This document shows, in pieces, positions 1-10,632 of a stretch of 64,000 nt of DNA (positions are counted from its first letter, which is position 1; every line of letters starts with the position of its first letter). Under the pieces are notes generated by a model. The model worked only from the letters and a program-made list of their open reading frames with translations. It ran no database searches and had not been told where the DNA came from. A program made the translations under genes and the position numbers. The stretch is from Peribacillus simplex (lineage in GTDB: Bacteria; Bacillota; Bacilli; Bacillales; DSM-1321): assembly GCF_001542915.1 (NCBI RefSeq), contig NZ_LNNH01000012.1, positions 62,001 to 126,000 of the forward strand, written 5' to 3'.

Positions 1-934
1 AAAATTCTTCAAGTTCCGGATCGGCAATCGCATGATTCAAGCGATCCGAAAATTGTTCTGCCGCATTGACCCCCATCTTCTTCAGGCGATAATTCATGGC
101 TGCCACTTCAATGATGACGGCTAAATTTCGACCTGGACGAACAGGTACGGTTATTTTCGTCACTTCCGTATCGATGATCTTCATTTTTTCTTCATCAAGG
201 CCTACACGATCATATTGCTTGTTTTTTTCCCATAGCTCCAAGCTGATGACAATTGATATCTTCTTATTGCTGCGGACTGCGCCAGCCCCAAACAGCGTCA
301 TGACATTGATGATTCCCAAGCCTCTTATTTCAAGAAGGTGTTCAATTAAATCCGGGGCGTTCCCGACCAATGTATCCTGGTCTTCCTGGCGGATTTCAAC
401 ACAATCGTCAGCGACGAGGCGATGCCCCCGTTTCACTAATTCCAGGGCCGTCTCACTTTTCCCCACACCGCTTTTCCCGGTAATCAAAACACCTAAGCCA
501 TATATATCGACCAATACACCATGAACCGCCGTGGTCGGTGCCAACTTGCTTTCAAGAAAATTGGTCAGACGGCTGTATAACCGTGTTGTCTTCATATTCG
601 ATTTCATTACGGGAACCGATTCCCGTTCAGAAGCTTCAATCAACTCCTGCGGCACTTCCTGACCGCGGGTGATGATGATGCCTGGAGTAAAGTCCCTGCA
701 CAGCTCTTCCATTCTCTGTACACGATCCGCTTCATTCAGGCGATTAAAAAAGGACATCTCCGTCATCCCTAAAAGCTGAACCCGATCGGCAGGATAATAA
801 TCAAAAAAACCGGCTATTTCAAGACCAGGACGAGATAAATCACTTGTGACGATCGGTCGGTTAATTCCTTCTTCCCCACTGATGAGCTCTAGACCCAACG
901 CTTCAACGATATCCTTTGTACGGACTTTTGCCAT
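1..934 (-). CDS. hprK: HPr kinase/phosphorylase (3' end cut by window edge)
   Basis: Bifunctional enzyme that phosphorylates HPr (and Crh) at Ser46 and reverses the reaction, which drives CcpA-dependent carbon catabolite repression. Translating the minus strand from the ATG at 934 gives 311 codons without a stop up to base 2, about the full family length, so only the last residues and the stop are missing. The Walker A motif GKSGVGKS is at residues 153-160 and the HPrK/P signature [10 protein letters not shown] at about 201-210. A ribosome binding site (AGGAGGAAAG on the minus strand) precedes the ATG. In B. subtilis hprK also follows the uvrBA/yvl region, so the context agrees. Confidence 0.95.
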   Translation of the reverse strand, partial: MAKVRTKDIVEALGLELISGEEGINRPIVTSDLSRPGLEIAGFFDYYPADRVQLLGMTEMSFFNRLNEADRVQRMEELCRDFTPGIIITRGQEVPQELIEASERESVPVMKSNMKTTRLYSRLTNFLESKLAPTTAVHGVLVDIYGLGVLITGKSGVGKSETALELVKRGHRLVADDCVEIRQEDQDTLVGNAPDLIEHLLEIRGLGIINVMTLFGAGAVRSNKKISIVISLELWEKNKQYDRVGLDEEKMKIIDTEVTKITVPVRPGRNLAVIIEVAAMNYRLKKMGVNAAEQFSDRLNHAIADPELEEF

Positions 935-1247
935 ATATCTTTCCTCCTTCTGGAGCGATGCTGTTTTTCGAGATACTTTTACTATTTTAGCATTTTTCTG
1001 TTAATAACCAAACAAAGCATGATCTTATTTAACGTTTTTTTTGTTTCACTTAACTTTCAAACGAAAAAAGCCCGCAAGCGTACGGGATGATTCAAGTGCC
1101 GGTCTGGAATACGGTTTGAATAAAGCGATGAAACAATAGAAAAGAGCCACACATTCTGAAAAAAGCCTGAACGGAATGTGTGGGTAACCTGATAAAATGA
1201 CTAGATATGGTTGGGTACGATTAAAGCGACCGAACCGAGGAGGTTTT
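935..1247. other. Intergenic region between hprK and the iron chaperone gene
   Basis: No gene is seen in this 313-base gap. It holds the hprK leader, a terminator at 1064-1086, and a separate hairpin with a perfect 10-bp stem (1147-1156 pairing with 1174-1183) and a 17-base loop. That hairpin has no T-run, so it is not an obvious terminator, and its role is unknown. Confidence 0.5.
1064..1086 (-). terminator. Rho-independent terminator downstream of the frataxin-like gene
   Basis: On the minus strand a short stem (CCCGTA paired with TGCGGG, one G-T pair) with a 4-base loop is followed by C and six T. It would end transcripts from the gene at 1248-1619 before hprK. Confidence 0.55.
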
Positions 1248-1619
1248 TCATTTCCGCCAAAAAGTTGAACAGTCTGCCTTATCCATAATGTTAAACTCGA
1301 TCATTTTCTCTAGTAATGCAAAATCAACCGGACCATCCCACCGGATACGTACCAACTGCTTTGTATGATCATAGCCAGCCTCTACAATTTCATTGGAAAA
1401 ATGATTAATCCCTGCCGTTTCAGGGGCTACTGCCAGATGATGTTTAGCTACGCTAAAGCCGATAATATATGTGCCATGATTGGTGAACATAGGCTGATTC
1501 CACGCAATCTTCGGGGTTAAATTTGGGAATGTCCCACTTACCCAAGCCAAAACCTCTTCCGTTCGCACCCTATGCTCTGGGTTAGCGATATTGTCCAAAT
1601 ACTCAGAAAAAACGTCCAT
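1248..1619 (-). CDS. fra: DUF1801-family intracellular iron chaperone (frataxin-like, YdhG/Fra type)
   Basis: A 123-residue soluble protein of the DUF1801 family, the same length as I remember for B. subtilis YdhG (Fra), which has a frataxin-like fold and passes iron to haem and Fe-S cluster assembly. Visible family features are the KIAWNQPMF segment near residue 37, the [19 protein letters not shown] strand pair, and the C-terminal WRK. A binding site (AGAAAGGAGAGAAGG) precedes the ATG. The gene stands alone between hprK and yvlB and is bounded by terminators on both sides. In B. subtilis fra is elsewhere, so its place here is a local difference. The symbol rests on family resemblance. Confidence 0.75.
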   Translation of the reverse strand: MDVFSEYLDNIANPEHRVRTEEVLAWVSGTFPNLTPKIAWNQPMFTNHGTYIIGFSVAKHHLAVAPETAGINHFSNEIVEAGYDHTKQLVRIRWDGPVDFALLEKMIEFNIMDKADCSTFWRK

Positions 1620-1839
1620 ATCCTTCTCTCCTTTCTAAAAAAATCTTATACGCCCTGCCGCATCGGTCAGTAAGAATCACCAAAGTCCGCAGGCTTTTTA
1701 TAGATTTTAAGTTGCTCTTGCAGATGCAAGAGTGGTCACTTTACTATCACTGGCAACTATCCTTTAGACAATCATATCCAACGGTCCGGCACGGTGCAAC
1801 CTTATTTCAACCCGATCCCCAGAGTCCCCATCTCGATCT

Positions 1840-1873
1840 AAAAAGCCCGCCAATTCGAATTGGCGGGCTTTTC
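1840..1873. terminator. Perfect bidirectional terminator downstream of yvlB
   Basis: The 34-base inverted repeat has arms AAAAGCCCGCCAATTC and GAATTGGCGGGCTTTT, so it is nearly a perfect palindrome with a T-run on both strands. It lies directly after the yvlB stop codon and would also block read-through in the other direction. Confidence 0.9.
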
Positions 1874-1874
1874 A

Positions 1875-2975
1875 TCAGGAAACCGTGATCGCTGCGGTTT
1901 TTGTTTCTGCAAACACGTGAAGCAAAGGAACCTCTTCTTTAACCGTCTTGAACTTAAGAACCTTTTGGACAACATCACTTTTCTCCTCGATGATGGTCAT
2001 CCCTTCCAGGGTCACGTTAAAACTGCCCAAATTGGATTTCAGCTCTCCTTCAATCGCCTTACCCGGCGGCAGGTTCAGCTGGACCTTTCCAGTAATTGAC
2101 TTCGCATGTATGGAATCGCAATCCATTCCTGAATTATGACAAACGATTTCGCCATTGAATGTTTGGACATCCAATTTCTTGAAGTATCCATCAGCTTTAA
2201 TCGCGCCGTTTAAAGTCTCCGCTTCCAGGTCAGTAAAGTTCGTATCTGATATGGTGATCGTCCCGTTACCGGTTTCCAGTACACACGAATCACCATTACC
2301 TTGCAGGATATGAATCGCTCCATTCGCGGTTTTGGCTTTAAGGTTCTCTGATTTCAAGGACTCAGTCGTGATGGCACCATTGAACATTCTTACCTGTATG
2401 TCCTCATACTCCTTCCTGGGGATATACATCATCGTATCGACCTTCACCGCTTTTTCGCTGACCTTGAATGTGATCTTTCCATGCTTAATCGAAAATTCCA
2501 CTTCATCCAGGAAACTTTTTCTCGCAGCTTCGATATCTTCCACCCGGTATACCTTTGCCTGACATTCAACCCGGACATCCTGCTGATCCCAAGTCGCGAT
2601 TTTTATTCTTCCATTTGCTATATCGACATCCACTTCGTTCAGGAAATCATAATCATGCTGAAAAATATGGCTGACTTCCACTGATTTGCCGAAGTTGAAA
2701 TCAAGGTCGGTATCTTTTATTTTCTTAAAAGCACTCTCAACGAAATCAAGAATCTTATCTTTCGATGACTGGATATTCTTCTTAAACGTATCCTGAGTGC
2801 TTCCTTCACTTTTCTTTTCCACGACTACAGTCGATAATTCATTTTGCAGTACCTGCCCTTTTGCTTCACTTTCCTGACTGGCTTTCTCCAATTCTTCCAA
2901 TAGGCCCATGGCTTCGTCCGCGGATAGCTTTCCATCCTGAATCATTTCTAGAATCTTCTTTCTTTCCTCCTGCAT
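1875..2975 (-). CDS. yvlB: DUF4097-family beta-strand repeat protein YvlB
   Basis: Resembles B. subtilis YvlB (about 365 residues), of the DUF4097 family related to the LiaX-type envelope stress proteins. The first 35 residues form a short helical SHOCT-like domain (EERKKILEMIQDGKLSADEA). From about residue 100 on there is a chain of repeated beta strands with NGxI motifs (NGRIKI, NGAITTES, NGAIHI, NGTITI, NGAIKA, NGEIV), typical of DUF4097. The ATG at 2975 was chosen because GTGAGGA sits 6 bases upstream; the ATG at 2981 is directly abutted by that site. Partners yvlC and yvlD, usual next to yvlB in B. subtilis, are absent. Its exact function is not known. Confidence 0.85.
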   Translation of the reverse strand: MQEERKKILEMIQDGKLSADEAMGLLEELEKASQESEAKGQVLQNELSTVVVEKKSEGSTQDTFKKNIQSSKDKILDFVESAFKKIKDTDLDFNFGKSVEVSHIFQHDYDFLNEVDVDIANGRIKIATWDQQDVRVECQAKVYRVEDIEAARKSFLDEVEFSIKHGKITFKVSEKAVKVDTMMYIPRKEYEDIQVRMFNGAITTESLKSENLKAKTANGAIHILQGNGDSCVLETGNGTITISDTNFTDLEAETLNGAIKADGYFKKLDVQTFNGEIVCHNSGMDCDSIHAKSITGKVQLNLPPGKAIEGELKSNLGSFNVTLEGMTIIEEKSDVVQKVLKFKTVKEEVPLLHVFAETKTAAITVS

Positions 2976-3283
2976 GAACATTCCTCACTTTCTTCTATCA
3001 TTTTATTCATACATACGCCTAGATATCTAAAAAGTTTCATAAATCCTGTTTTTACCATCATTCGACAAAGTGAACTGACATTCTCCGAAACGGAAAATAT
3101 GATATTCCCCCGGAAATATTCTGCTTTCCCAGCATTTAATCAAATGATTGATTAAATGCTAACTTTCATTTTTCTACAAAATAACAGGCAGCCTGCAGGA
3201 AAACGCGAAGATCATGGCGACGTTGACCTTGGGCCGATTCTTCCCAAAACCAAAAGGGAGCAAGCCTAATGGCTCGCTCCCTT
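2976..3283. other. Intergenic region between uvrA and yvlB
   Basis: Holds the uvrA terminator at its right end and presumably the yvlB promoter. There is an AT-rich direct inverted element (TTTAATCA repeated around ATGATTAAATG near 3136-3160) but no recognisable consensus promoter and no gene. Confidence 0.4.
3250..3283 (-). terminator. Rho-independent terminator of the uvrBA operon
   Basis: On the minus strand AAAGGGAGCGAGCC pairs with GGCTTGCTCCCTTT (one G-T pair) around a short loop, followed by a T-rich tract. It begins immediately at the uvrA stop codon. Confidence 0.8.
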
Positions 3284-6163
3284 TCATGCATGTTCATGCT
3301 CTTGTTCTTTTGCTTCGATCAAGTTTTCCATGCGGATTTGGTCACGCGTCAATACTGGCTTTAAATATTTGCCCGTGTATGATTCGGAAACCTCACATAT
3401 TTTCTCAGGTGTACCATAGGTGACAATCGTTCCGCCCTTGTCCCCGCCTTCCGGTCCCAGGTCAATGATATGGTCCGCCGTTTTGATGACATCAAGGTTA
3501 TGCTCAATCACTAAAACGGTATCGCCGTTGTCAACCAGGCGCTGCAGCACCTCAAGCAGCCTTGCAATGTCATGGACATGGAGCCCGGTAGTCGGTTCAT
3601 CCAGGATATAGAAGGAGCGTCCGGTCGAACGGCGATGCAATTCAGAAGCAAGCTTCACCCTTTGTGCTTCACCGCCTGATAATGTCGTGGCTGGCTGTCC
3701 AAGCTTAATATAACCCAAGCCCACATCAAATATCGTTTGGAGCTTCCGTTTGATTTTCGGGATATTTTCAAAGAAGCTGACGCCTTCCTCCACTGTCATA
3801 TCAAGGATATCTGAAATGTTTTTCCCTTTATATTTCACTTCAAGCGTTTCCCGGTTATACCGTTTTCCATGGCAGACTTCACATGGAACATAGACATCCG
3901 GAAGGAAATGCATTTCGATCTTGATGATGCCATCGCCGCGGCAGGCTTCACAGCGGCCGCCCTTCACATTGAAACTGAAACGGCCTTTTTTATAACCGCG
4001 GATTTTCGCTTCGTTCGTTGTCGCAAAAACATCACGAACATCATCAAATACGCCTGTATACGTGGCTGGATTTGAACGCGGGGTCCTTCCAATCGGGGAC
4101 TGGTCGATATCAATGACCTTATCCAAATGCTCAATCCCCTTGATTTCACGAAAGTCCCCTGGTCTGGCTTTTGCACGATTCAGCTTTTGGGCCAATGACT
4201 TATGAAGGATCTCATTCACTAATGTACTCTTACCCGAACCCGAAACTCCAGTCACGGCGGTAAAGACGCCAAGCGGGAACTTCACATTCACATTCTTCAG
4301 GTTATTTTCCTTGGCACCTTTTATTTCAATGACACGGCCGTCGTTTTTACGGCGCTCCAATGGCAAGGGGATGAATTTCTTCCCTGCCAAATATTGACCC
4401 GTCAACGAGTCAGGATTGTTCATGACTTCCTCCGGAGTGCCGGCGGCCACGATTTCCCCTCCATGGGCCCCTGCCCCAGGTCCGACATCAATCAAATAAT
4501 CGGCAGCAAGCATCGTATCTTCATCGTGCTCGACAACGATCAAGGTGTTTCCGATTTCACGCATATTTTTCAACGTTTCGATCAAGCGGTCGTTATCCCG
4601 CTGATGAAGTCCGATAGAAGGCTCATCCAGAATGTACAGCACTCCCGTCAACCGGGAACCAATCTGCGTTGCCAATCTGATACGCTGCGCTTCACCGCCT
4701 GATAATGTCCCGGCAGCCCTGCTCAACGTCAAATATTCCAAACCAACATTAGCCAAAAAACCGAGCCGCTCGCGAATTTCCCGTAAAATCAGCCTGGCGA
4801 TCGCGGCCTCTTTTTCCGTCAAATCAAGCTCATCGAAAAATATCAAGGCATCTTCAACCGATAAAGCGGTCGTTTCACTTATATGGACCCCTTGGATGAG
4901 CACGGCCAGGCTTTCCTTTTTCAAACGATGGCCCTTACAGGTTGGACAGTGGTGCTCTGACATGTATTTTTGCATTTGCTCACGGATATAATCCGAGCTC
5001 GTCTCCTTGAAACGCCTCTCGATGTTTCTTAAGATGCCCTCAAAGGTAATATACCCTTCTTGCACTCTTCCAAAATCATTCTTATAGCGGAAATAAATCT
5101 TGTCTTTGCCTGAGCCATTTAAAATCTTATCCATATTATCCTCAGGCAATTCTTTAACGGGCACATCCATATCGATTCCATAATGGTTGGCTACCGCCTC
5201 AAGCAGCTGAGGATAATATTGTGAGCTTGTCGGTTCCCATGGGGCAATGGCATGTTGGTGCAAGGTTAAATCCTTATCCGGGATGACCAGGTCCCGGTCC
5301 ACTTCAAGCCTTGCTCCTAAACCATCACAATCAGGGCAGGCGCCAAACGGGCTATTGAAGGAGAACATCCTTGGTTCCAATTCCTCAATCGAAAACCCGC
5401 AATATGGGCAAGCATGATTCTCACTGAACAGCAGTTCTTCCTCACCCATGACGTCAATGATGACCTTGCCTTCACCAAGCTTCAACGCACTTTCCAATGA
5501 ATCGGCAAGCCTGGCCCTAACGCCCTCTTTAATGACGATCCGGTCGATGATCACTTCGATCGAATGCTTTTTATTTTTTTCCAGTACGATTTCATCACTT
5601 AAATCATGCATTTCCCCATTCACACGAATGCGGACATATCCTTGTTTCTTGACTTCCTCCAAGACCTTCGCATGTGTCCCTTTCCTGCCAGAGACTATCG
5701 GGGCCAATACTTGAAGCTTGGTGCGCTCAGGATAATCAAGGATGCGGTCCACCATTTGCTCAATCGTTTGGGAGCTGATTTCTATATTGTGGATCGGACA
5801 GGTAGGCCTGCCGACACGTGCATATAACAGCCTTAAATAATCATAGATTTCCGTAACGGTCCCTACGGTTGATCGGGGATTGCGACTGGTCGTTTTCTGG
5901 TCTATGGAAATGGCAGGTGATAACCCTTCAATCGCATCGACATCCGGTTTATCCACCTGACCTAAAAATTGACGCGCATAAGCGGACAATGATTCCACAT
6001 AACGTCTTTGCCCTTCTGCATAAATCGTATCAAAGGCCAAGGAAGACTTTCCAGATCCAGATAATCCAGTAAGGACGACAAGTTTGTCCCTCGGTATCGT
6101 GATATCAATATTCTTTAAATTGTTGGCCCTTGCGCCTTTGATCACAATCTTATCCATTGCCAT
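3284..6163 (-). CDS. uvrA: Excinuclease ABC subunit A
   Basis: Damage-recognition ATPase of nucleotide excision repair; it loads UvrB on lesions. The 959 residues are full length. Two ABC ATPase modules are present: Walker [10 protein letters not shown] near residue 33 and GVSGSGKST near 640, with LSGGEAQR signatures in both halves. Zinc-finger cysteines are seen as CPYC...CPDC near 255-280 and CEAC...CEVC near 740-765. The start lies 7 bases after the uvrB stop, so the two genes form one operon and are probably translationally coupled. A second in-frame ATG two codons later is an alternative start. Confidence 0.98.
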   Translation of the reverse strand: MAMDKIVIKGARANNLKNIDITIPRDKLVVLTGLSGSGKSSLAFDTIYAEGQRRYVESLSAYARQFLGQVDKPDVDAIEGLSPAISIDQKTTSRNPRSTVGTVTEIYDYLRLLYARVGRPTCPIHNIEISSQTIEQMVDRILDYPERTKLQVLAPIVSGRKGTHAKVLEEVKKQGYVRIRVNGEMHDLSDEIVLEKNKKHSIEVIIDRIVIKEGVRARLADSLESALKLGEGKVIIDVMGEEELLFSENHACPYCGFSIEELEPRMFSFNSPFGACPDCDGLGARLEVDRDLVIPDKDLTLHQHAIAPWEPTSSQYYPQLLEAVANHYGIDMDVPVKELPEDNMDKILNGSGKDKIYFRYKNDFGRVQEGYITFEGILRNIERRFKETSSDYIREQMQKYMSEHHCPTCKGHRLKKESLAVLIQGVHISETTALSVEDALIFFDELDLTEKEAAIARLILREIRERLGFLANVGLEYLTLSRAAGTLSGGEAQRIRLATQIGSRLTGVLYILDEPSIGLHQRDNDRLIETLKNMREIGNTLIVVEHDEDTMLAADYLIDVGPGAGAHGGEIVAAGTPEEVMNNPDSLTGQYLAGKKFIPLPLERRKNDGRVIEIKGAKENNLKNVNVKFPLGVFTAVTGVSGSGKSTLVNEILHKSLAQKLNRAKARPGDFREIKGIEHLDKVIDIDQSPIGRTPRSNPATYTGVFDDVRDVFATTNEAKIRGYKKGRFSFNVKGGRCEACRGDGIIKIEMHFLPDVYVPCEVCHGKRYNRETLEVKYKGKNISDILDMTVEEGVSFFENIPKIKRKLQTIFDVGLGYIKLGQPATTLSGGEAQRVKLASELHRRSTGRSFYILDEPTTGLHVHDIARLLEVLQRLVDNGDTVLVIEHNLDVIKTADHIIDLGPEGGDKGGTIVTYGTPEKICEVSESYTGKYLKPVLTRDQIRMENLIEAKEQEHEHA

Positions 6164-6169
6164 GTTTCG

Positions 6170-8158
6170 TCACCCTTCCGCTTTTAACTCTAGTAATAAA
6201 TCACGCAGCTCGGCAGCACGCTCGAAGTCCAGCGCCTTTGCTGCTTCCTTCATTTCTTTTTCCATGCTTTCCATCACTTTCAGGCGCTCTTTTTTAGGGA
6301 GCTTCGCAAAGCTTGGCGCAAGATCTTCTTTGTACTCTTCCCCTTCTTCCGCCACATGTGTAGCCCTGATGGAGTCACGGATATCCTTTTGAATGGTTTG
6401 CGGCAGGATTCCGTGCACTTCATTATATTGCTCCTGAATTTCGCGGCGCCGCTTCGTTTCATTGATGGCAAGCTCCATCGAATTCGTGATGCGGTCCGCG
6501 TACATGATGACATGCCCGTTGGCATTACGTGCAGCACGGCCCATCGTTTGGATGAGCGACCGCTCCGAGCGAAGGAATCCTTCTTTATCGGCATCGAGGA
6601 TGGTCACTAACGACACTTCCGGTATATCCAATCCTTCCCGCAAGAGGTTGATTCCGACGAGTACATCATATTTGCCCATTCGCAGCTCGCGGATGATTTC
6701 TATTCTTTCTAAGGTTTTCACTTCCGAATGAAGGTATTGAACCTTGATGCCGATTTCCTTCAAATAATCCGTCAAGTCTTCGGACATCTTTTTCGTTAAA
6801 GTGGTGATCAGGACACGTTCATTCTTTTTGACACGTTCCTGGATTTCTCCGATCATGTCATCTATCTGCCCTTCAATTGGACGAACCTCGATGGTTGGGT
6901 CAAGCAAACCGGTAGGACGGATGATTTGCTCGACCATTTCAGGTGTATGCTCGAGCTCATATGGTCCCGGTGTCGCGGAAACGAATATCGATTGATGGAC
7001 CTTTTTCTCGAATTCCTCAAATCTCAGCGGCCGGTTATCCTTCGCGGACGGGAGGCGGAAGCCATGATCGACAAGCACCTGCTTCCGTGCCTGGTCCCCA
7101 TTGAACATGCCCCTGATTTGTGAAAGGGTCACGTGGGACTCATCAACGACCAACAGGAAGTCCTCTGGAAAATAATCGATTAACGTATATGGCGTCGCAC
7201 CTGCCGGACGGAGCGTCAAATGGCGGGAATAGTTCTCGATCCCTGAACAAAAGCCCATTTCCCGCATCATTTCCAGATCATAACGGGTCCGTTGCTCCAA
7301 GCGCTGGGCTTCAAGGAGTTTTTCATCTTCCCTTAATTCCTTCAAGCGTTCTTCCAATTCCAGCTCGATATTCTGTATCGCGACTTTCATTTTCTCTTCG
7401 CGGGTTACGAAGTGGGAAGCAGGAAAAATGGCAATATGTTCGCGCTCACCGGTAATTTCACCGGTCAGTGCATCGACTTCCCGGATCCGGTCAATCTCAT
7501 CTCCGAAAAACTCGACTCGTACGCAATGTTCATCGCGGGAGGCCGGGAAAATTTCGACCACGTCGCCGCGTACGCGGAAGGTCCCGCGCTGGAAAGCTAT
7601 GTCATTCCGTTCATATTGAATGTCCACGAGCCTGTGCAGCAGGGCATTCCGGTCCATTTCCATGCCTGTTCTGAGAGAAACCACCATCTCCCGGTATTCT
7701 TCCGGGGAGCCGAGCCCATAAATGCAGGATACACTGGCAATGATGATGACATCTTTCCTTTCGAACAAAGACGAAGTGGCCGAGTGGCGAAGTTTATCGA
7801 TCTCATCATTGATGCTTGCATCTTTTTCGATGAAAGTATCGGTGGATGGGACATAGGCTTCTGGCTGATAGTAATCATAATAGCTTACGAAGTACTCAAC
7901 GGCATTGTTGGGAAAAAACTCTTTGAACTCACTGTAAAGCTGCCCTGCCAACGTTTTATTGTGGGCAATGACAAGCGTCGGTTTATTGATTTGCTGAATG
8001 ACATTGGAAACGGTGAACGTTTTCCCTGTTCCCGTCGCCCCCAATAATGTCTGCATGTCCTTTCCTTCTTTGATGCCATTGACAAGCAATTCAATTGCTG
8101 CAGGTTGATCTCCTTGAGGAGAGTATTTTGAGACTAACTCAAACTTATCCTTCACCAA
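6170..8158 (-). CDS. uvrB: Excinuclease ABC subunit B
   Basis: Helicase-like subunit that verifies damage and recruits UvrC. The 662 residues include Walker A GATGTGKT at 40-47, the beta-hairpin region [10 protein letters not shown] near 93-102, the DESH Walker B box near 339, and a C-terminal UVR motif for UvrC contact at about 620-655. The start is non-ATG: TTG at 8158 or GTG at 8155, both placed 6-9 bases after a strong AGGAGG (8165-8170). The ATG nearer that site is out of frame and soon stops. uvrB is first in the uvrBA operon. Confidence 0.97.
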   Translation of the reverse strand: MVKDKFELVSKYSPQGDQPAAIELLVNGIKEGKDMQTLLGATGTGKTFTVSNVIQQINKPTLVIAHNKTLAGQLYSEFKEFFPNNAVEYFVSYYDYYQPEAYVPSTDTFIEKDASINDEIDKLRHSATSSLFERKDVIIIASVSCIYGLGSPEEYREMVVSLRTGMEMDRNALLHRLVDIQYERNDIAFQRGTFRVRGDVVEIFPASRDEHCVRVEFFGDEIDRIREVDALTGEITGEREHIAIFPASHFVTREEKMKVAIQNIELELEERLKELREDEKLLEAQRLEQRTRYDLEMMREMGFCSGIENYSRHLTLRPAGATPYTLIDYFPEDFLLVVDESHVTLSQIRGMFNGDQARKQVLVDHGFRLPSAKDNRPLRFEEFEKKVHQSIFVSATPGPYELEHTPEMVEQIIRPTGLLDPTIEVRPIEGQIDDMIGEIQERVKKNERVLITTLTKKMSEDLTDYLKEIGIKVQYLHSEVKTLERIEIIRELRMGKYDVLVGINLLREGLDIPEVSLVTILDADKEGFLRSERSLIQTMGRAARNANGHVIMYADRITNSMELAINETKRRREIQEQYNEVHGILPQTIQKDIRDSIRATHVAEEGEEYKEDLAPSFAKLPKKERLKVMESMEKEMKEAAKALDFERAAELRDLLLELKAEG

Positions 8159-8352
8159 GCATAGCCTCCTATTGAAATATTTTTATATGAAAAACGGGAT
8201 ATGTTCCTATCCCTTCTATTTATTCCGGTTTAAGAAAGTATATATACACATTCTACCACAACAAGCTCAAAACAAACCAGCAATAAGCGAACACGCATTC
8301 TATTTTTAAGTTAATATCCTTTGTCGCTTCATATGTGAAGACAAGCCGAGTA

Positions 8353-8380
8353 CAAAAAAAGCACCTCTGGTGTCAGGCGC
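8353..8380 (-). terminator. Terminator overlapping the end of csbA
   Basis: On the minus strand GCGCCT pairs with AGGTGC around an 8-base loop, followed by seven T. The stem includes the csbA stop codon. Confidence 0.75.
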
Positions 8381-8603
8381 TCTTGGATGTTCGTTTCATC
8401 ATTCGTTTCGATAGCCAGAATCCAACTGTCAGGGATAATGCATCAACGATGATCAATAAGTTCGTATGTGTATAACCTTTATATGCAGATGCTGTTATCA
8501 AGGCAACCGTCAACACAAGACCGACGACATTGTTGTAGGTGACCCTTGAAAAAAGCATGACAAGTAGACAAGGAAGGAAAAGGGCAGAAAGAATTTTAAT
8601 CAT
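8373..8603 (-). CDS. csbA: Small membrane protein CsbA
   Basis: A 76-residue hydrophobic protein, the same length as B. subtilis CsbA, which is a sigma-B-controlled membrane protein of unknown function encoded next to uvrBA. Three membrane segments are visible (about residues 1-20, 25-42 and 47-65), followed by a basic tail (SKRMMKRTSKSA). A good ribosome binding site, AAAGGAGATG, precedes the ATG. I could not find a convincing sigma-B promoter directly upstream here. Confidence 0.88.
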   Translation of the reverse strand: MIKILSALFLPCLLVMLFSRVTYNNVVGLVLTVALITASAYKGYTHTNLLIIVDALSLTVGFWLSKRMMKRTSKSA

Positions 8604-8788
8604 TTTTTCATCTCCTTTGTAAGAGAAAAATAGAGTAATTTCAGTTTAAATGATTATGAAGTTTTTTGCCAATCTATTTCCTGCTTGATTTCCGATGACC
8701 GGTAAAAGAACATTTGAACCACTTTAAAATTATCTCCATAACGAAAAGGAAGCAAACCCCCAAAAAAGGAAGTTCGCTTCTTTCACGA

Positions 8789-10366
8789 TCAATATGGATC
8801 CGCTTCATGTCCTTCTCTGGCAGCGTCCCCTGGGTCATCCGTCCCTCCCATCGGTTTGGAGGATTCCGTATGTTCGGAAGCGGAATCCAGTCCCGCTTCA
8901 AGTCTGCGGCCATAATTTTCATCGGCCTCTTTTGCGAGGGAGATCATTTTTTCTTGGATGCGCCGGTCTGCCGGTGCCAAAGCCGATACCAAATTGGCGA
9001 TCAATTCGTCCCTTTCCCAATCTTCGAATTCACGGTACGTTTCACCAGCCTGTTTCGTATTGCTTTGGCGATCGATTGTCTCACGAACCAATTTCCCTTC
9101 TACGAAAGGGGTATACTCCTTACCCGTTTGCTCAGCTTCTTTCAAGCCTCCTACGGTTGATGGTTCATAGTTTATGTGGGGGCTTTGGTTGCCTCTGCCC
9201 ACTTCATATTGCATTTGTCCGCCAGTCTGATTCGTGGCCGTTGGCTTCTTTGGAGCATTGATCGGCAATTGCAGGTAATTCGCCCCCACACGGTGGCGTT
9301 GTGTATCGGAGTATGAGAAGGTACGCCCCTGAAGCATCTTGTCATCCGAAAAGTCAAGGCCATCCACCAAGACGCCCGTACCGAATGCAGCCTGTTCGAC
9401 TTCAGTGAAATAGTCCTGCGGATTTCTATCCAATACCATCGTGCCGACATGCAGCCATGGGAATTCATCCTTTGGCCAAATCTTTGTATCATCGAGCGGA
9501 TCGAAGTCCAACTCAGGGTGATCATCATCACTCATGATCTGTACATTCAGATCCCATTCGGGAAACTCCCCCCGTTCGATTGCTTCATATAGATCCTGTG
9601 TGGCATGATTGAAATTCGTTGCTTGAATTTCATTGGCTTCCTTCTGGGTCAAATTCTTGATGCCCTGCTTCGGCTCCCAGTGATATTTGACGAGTACGGC
9701 TTTCCCTTCTTCATTCACCCATTTGTACGTATTGACGCCTGAACCTTGCATCATGCGATAATTGGCTGGAATGCCCCAAGGGGAAAATAAAAACGTGACC
9801 ATATGAAAGGTTTCCGGAGAACTCGAGCAAAAATCGAAAATCCTACGCCCATCTTGAATGTTCGTGACCGGATCCGGTTTGAAGGCATGGATCAAATCCG
9901 GGAATTTCATCGCATCACGGATAAAAAAGATTTTCAGATTATTCCCGACAAGATCCCAGTTCCCATCTTCCGTATAAAATTTCACGGCAAACCCCCTCGG
10001 ATCACGTAACGTTTCCGGGGATGTCCCGCCATGGATAACAGATGAAAACCTTACGAATACCGGTGTTTTTTTGCCTTCCACCTGAAACACCTTCGCCCTC
10101 GTATATTTTGATATCGGCTCGTCCCCTGCTTTACCAGTCGGAACAAAATAGCCATGGGCACCTGCACCGCGGGCATGCACGACCCGTTCAGGAATTCTCT
10201 CCCTATCGAAATGGCTGATCTTTTCCAGGAAATCGTAGTTTTCCAGTGTACTTGGCCCCCTGTTCCCCACCGTTCGAAGGCTCTGGTTATTCGTTACAGG
10301 GTGGCCTTGCCTGTTCGTCAATGTTTCTTTGGAATCGTCATTTGTTTTTTTGGATTTATTAGACAA
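8789..10366 (-). CDS. katX: Haem catalase, KatX-type
   Basis: Monofunctional haem catalase that disproportionates hydrogen peroxide. The distal histidine lies in [13 protein letters not shown] (about residue 64), the conserved asparagines in VGNN (about 142), and the haem-ligand tyrosine in [14 protein letters not shown]. The N-terminal extension, the [19 protein letters not shown] stretch and a length of about 525 residues resemble the spore/stress catalase KatX more than KatA. The start is set at TTG 10366: AAAGGAGGG lies 7 bases upstream, inside what would be codons of a longer ATG-started ORF. A sigma-B-like promoter lies upstream. The symbol is by resemblance; the catalase assignment is firm. 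Confidence 0.9.
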   Translation of the reverse strand: MSNKSKKTNDDSKETLTNRQGHPVTNNQSLRTVGNRGPSTLENYDFLEKISHFDRERIPERVVHARGAGAHGYFVPTGKAGDEPISKYTRAKVFQVEGKKTPVFVRFSSVIHGGTSPETLRDPRGFAVKFYTEDGNWDLVGNNLKIFFIRDAMKFPDLIHAFKPDPVTNIQDGRRIFDFCSSSPETFHMVTFLFSPWGIPANYRMMQGSGVNTYKWVNEEGKAVLVKYHWEPKQGIKNLTQKEANEIQATNFNHATQDLYEAIERGEFPEWDLNVQIMSDDDHPELDFDPLDDTKIWPKDEFPWLHVGTMVLDRNPQDYFTEVEQAAFGTGVLVDGLDFSDDKMLQGRTFSYSDTQRHRVGANYLQLPINAPKKPTATNQTGGQMQYEVGRGNQSPHINYEPSTVGGLKEAEQTGKEYTPFVEGKLVRETIDRQSNTKQAGETYREFEDWERDELIANLVSALAPADRRIQEKMISLAKEADENYGRRLEAGLDSASEHTESSKPMGGTDDPGDAAREGHEADPY

Positions 10367-10417
10367 AAAAATCCCTCCTTTGTTAATATAAACCATAATA
10401 TCTCTTTACTTTCCCCT

Positions 10418-10442
10418 ATTCCCTTCATTTAACTCTAGAAAC
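10418..10442 (-). promoter_or_regulatory. Sigma-B-like promoter for the catalase gene
   Basis: On the minus strand GTTTCT (10437-10442) is separated by 13 bases from GGGAAT (10418-10423). This agrees with the general-stress consensus GTTTAA, 12-14 bases, GGGTAT in spacing and in most positions. Confidence 0.5.
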
Positions 10443-10535
10443 TTTCATTTAATTTTAAGGGCATCACAAGGAAAGCCCCCGCACCTTGATTCACAGGGAT
10501 TTCCCTTGTTTTCAAAATACAGGAAAAGATTTCGG

Positions 10536-10564
10536 TTGACACCCTCTTCATTACCTCTTATAAT
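10536..10564 (+). promoter_or_regulatory. Sigma-A promoter of the yceI-family gene
   Basis: TTGACA at 10536-10541 and TATAAT at 10559-10564 with exactly 17 bases between them: a full consensus vegetative promoter 69 bases before the start codon. Confidence 0.9.
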
Positions 10565-10579
10565 TACATTAAGTTCAAA

Positions 10580-10597
10580 TATCTCAAATTAAAGATA
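10580..10597. promoter_or_regulatory. Palindromic operator candidate under the yceI promoter
   Basis: TATCT, 8 bases, AGATA: a perfect 5-bp dyad about ten bases after the predicted transcription start, where a repressor would block elongation. The half-sites resemble those of MarR-type quinone or electrophile sensors such as MhqR, as I remember them. The regulator is not encoded in the window. Confidence 0.45.
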
Positions 10598-10632
10598 AAT
10601 AATTTCAAGATTAATTTTTAGGAGGAATAATC

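Noticed and set aside
7412..8047. 211-codon plus-strand ORF
   Set aside because: It is wholly antisense to uvrB, has no ribosome binding site and no recognisable domain; a shadow of the coding strand's codon bias.
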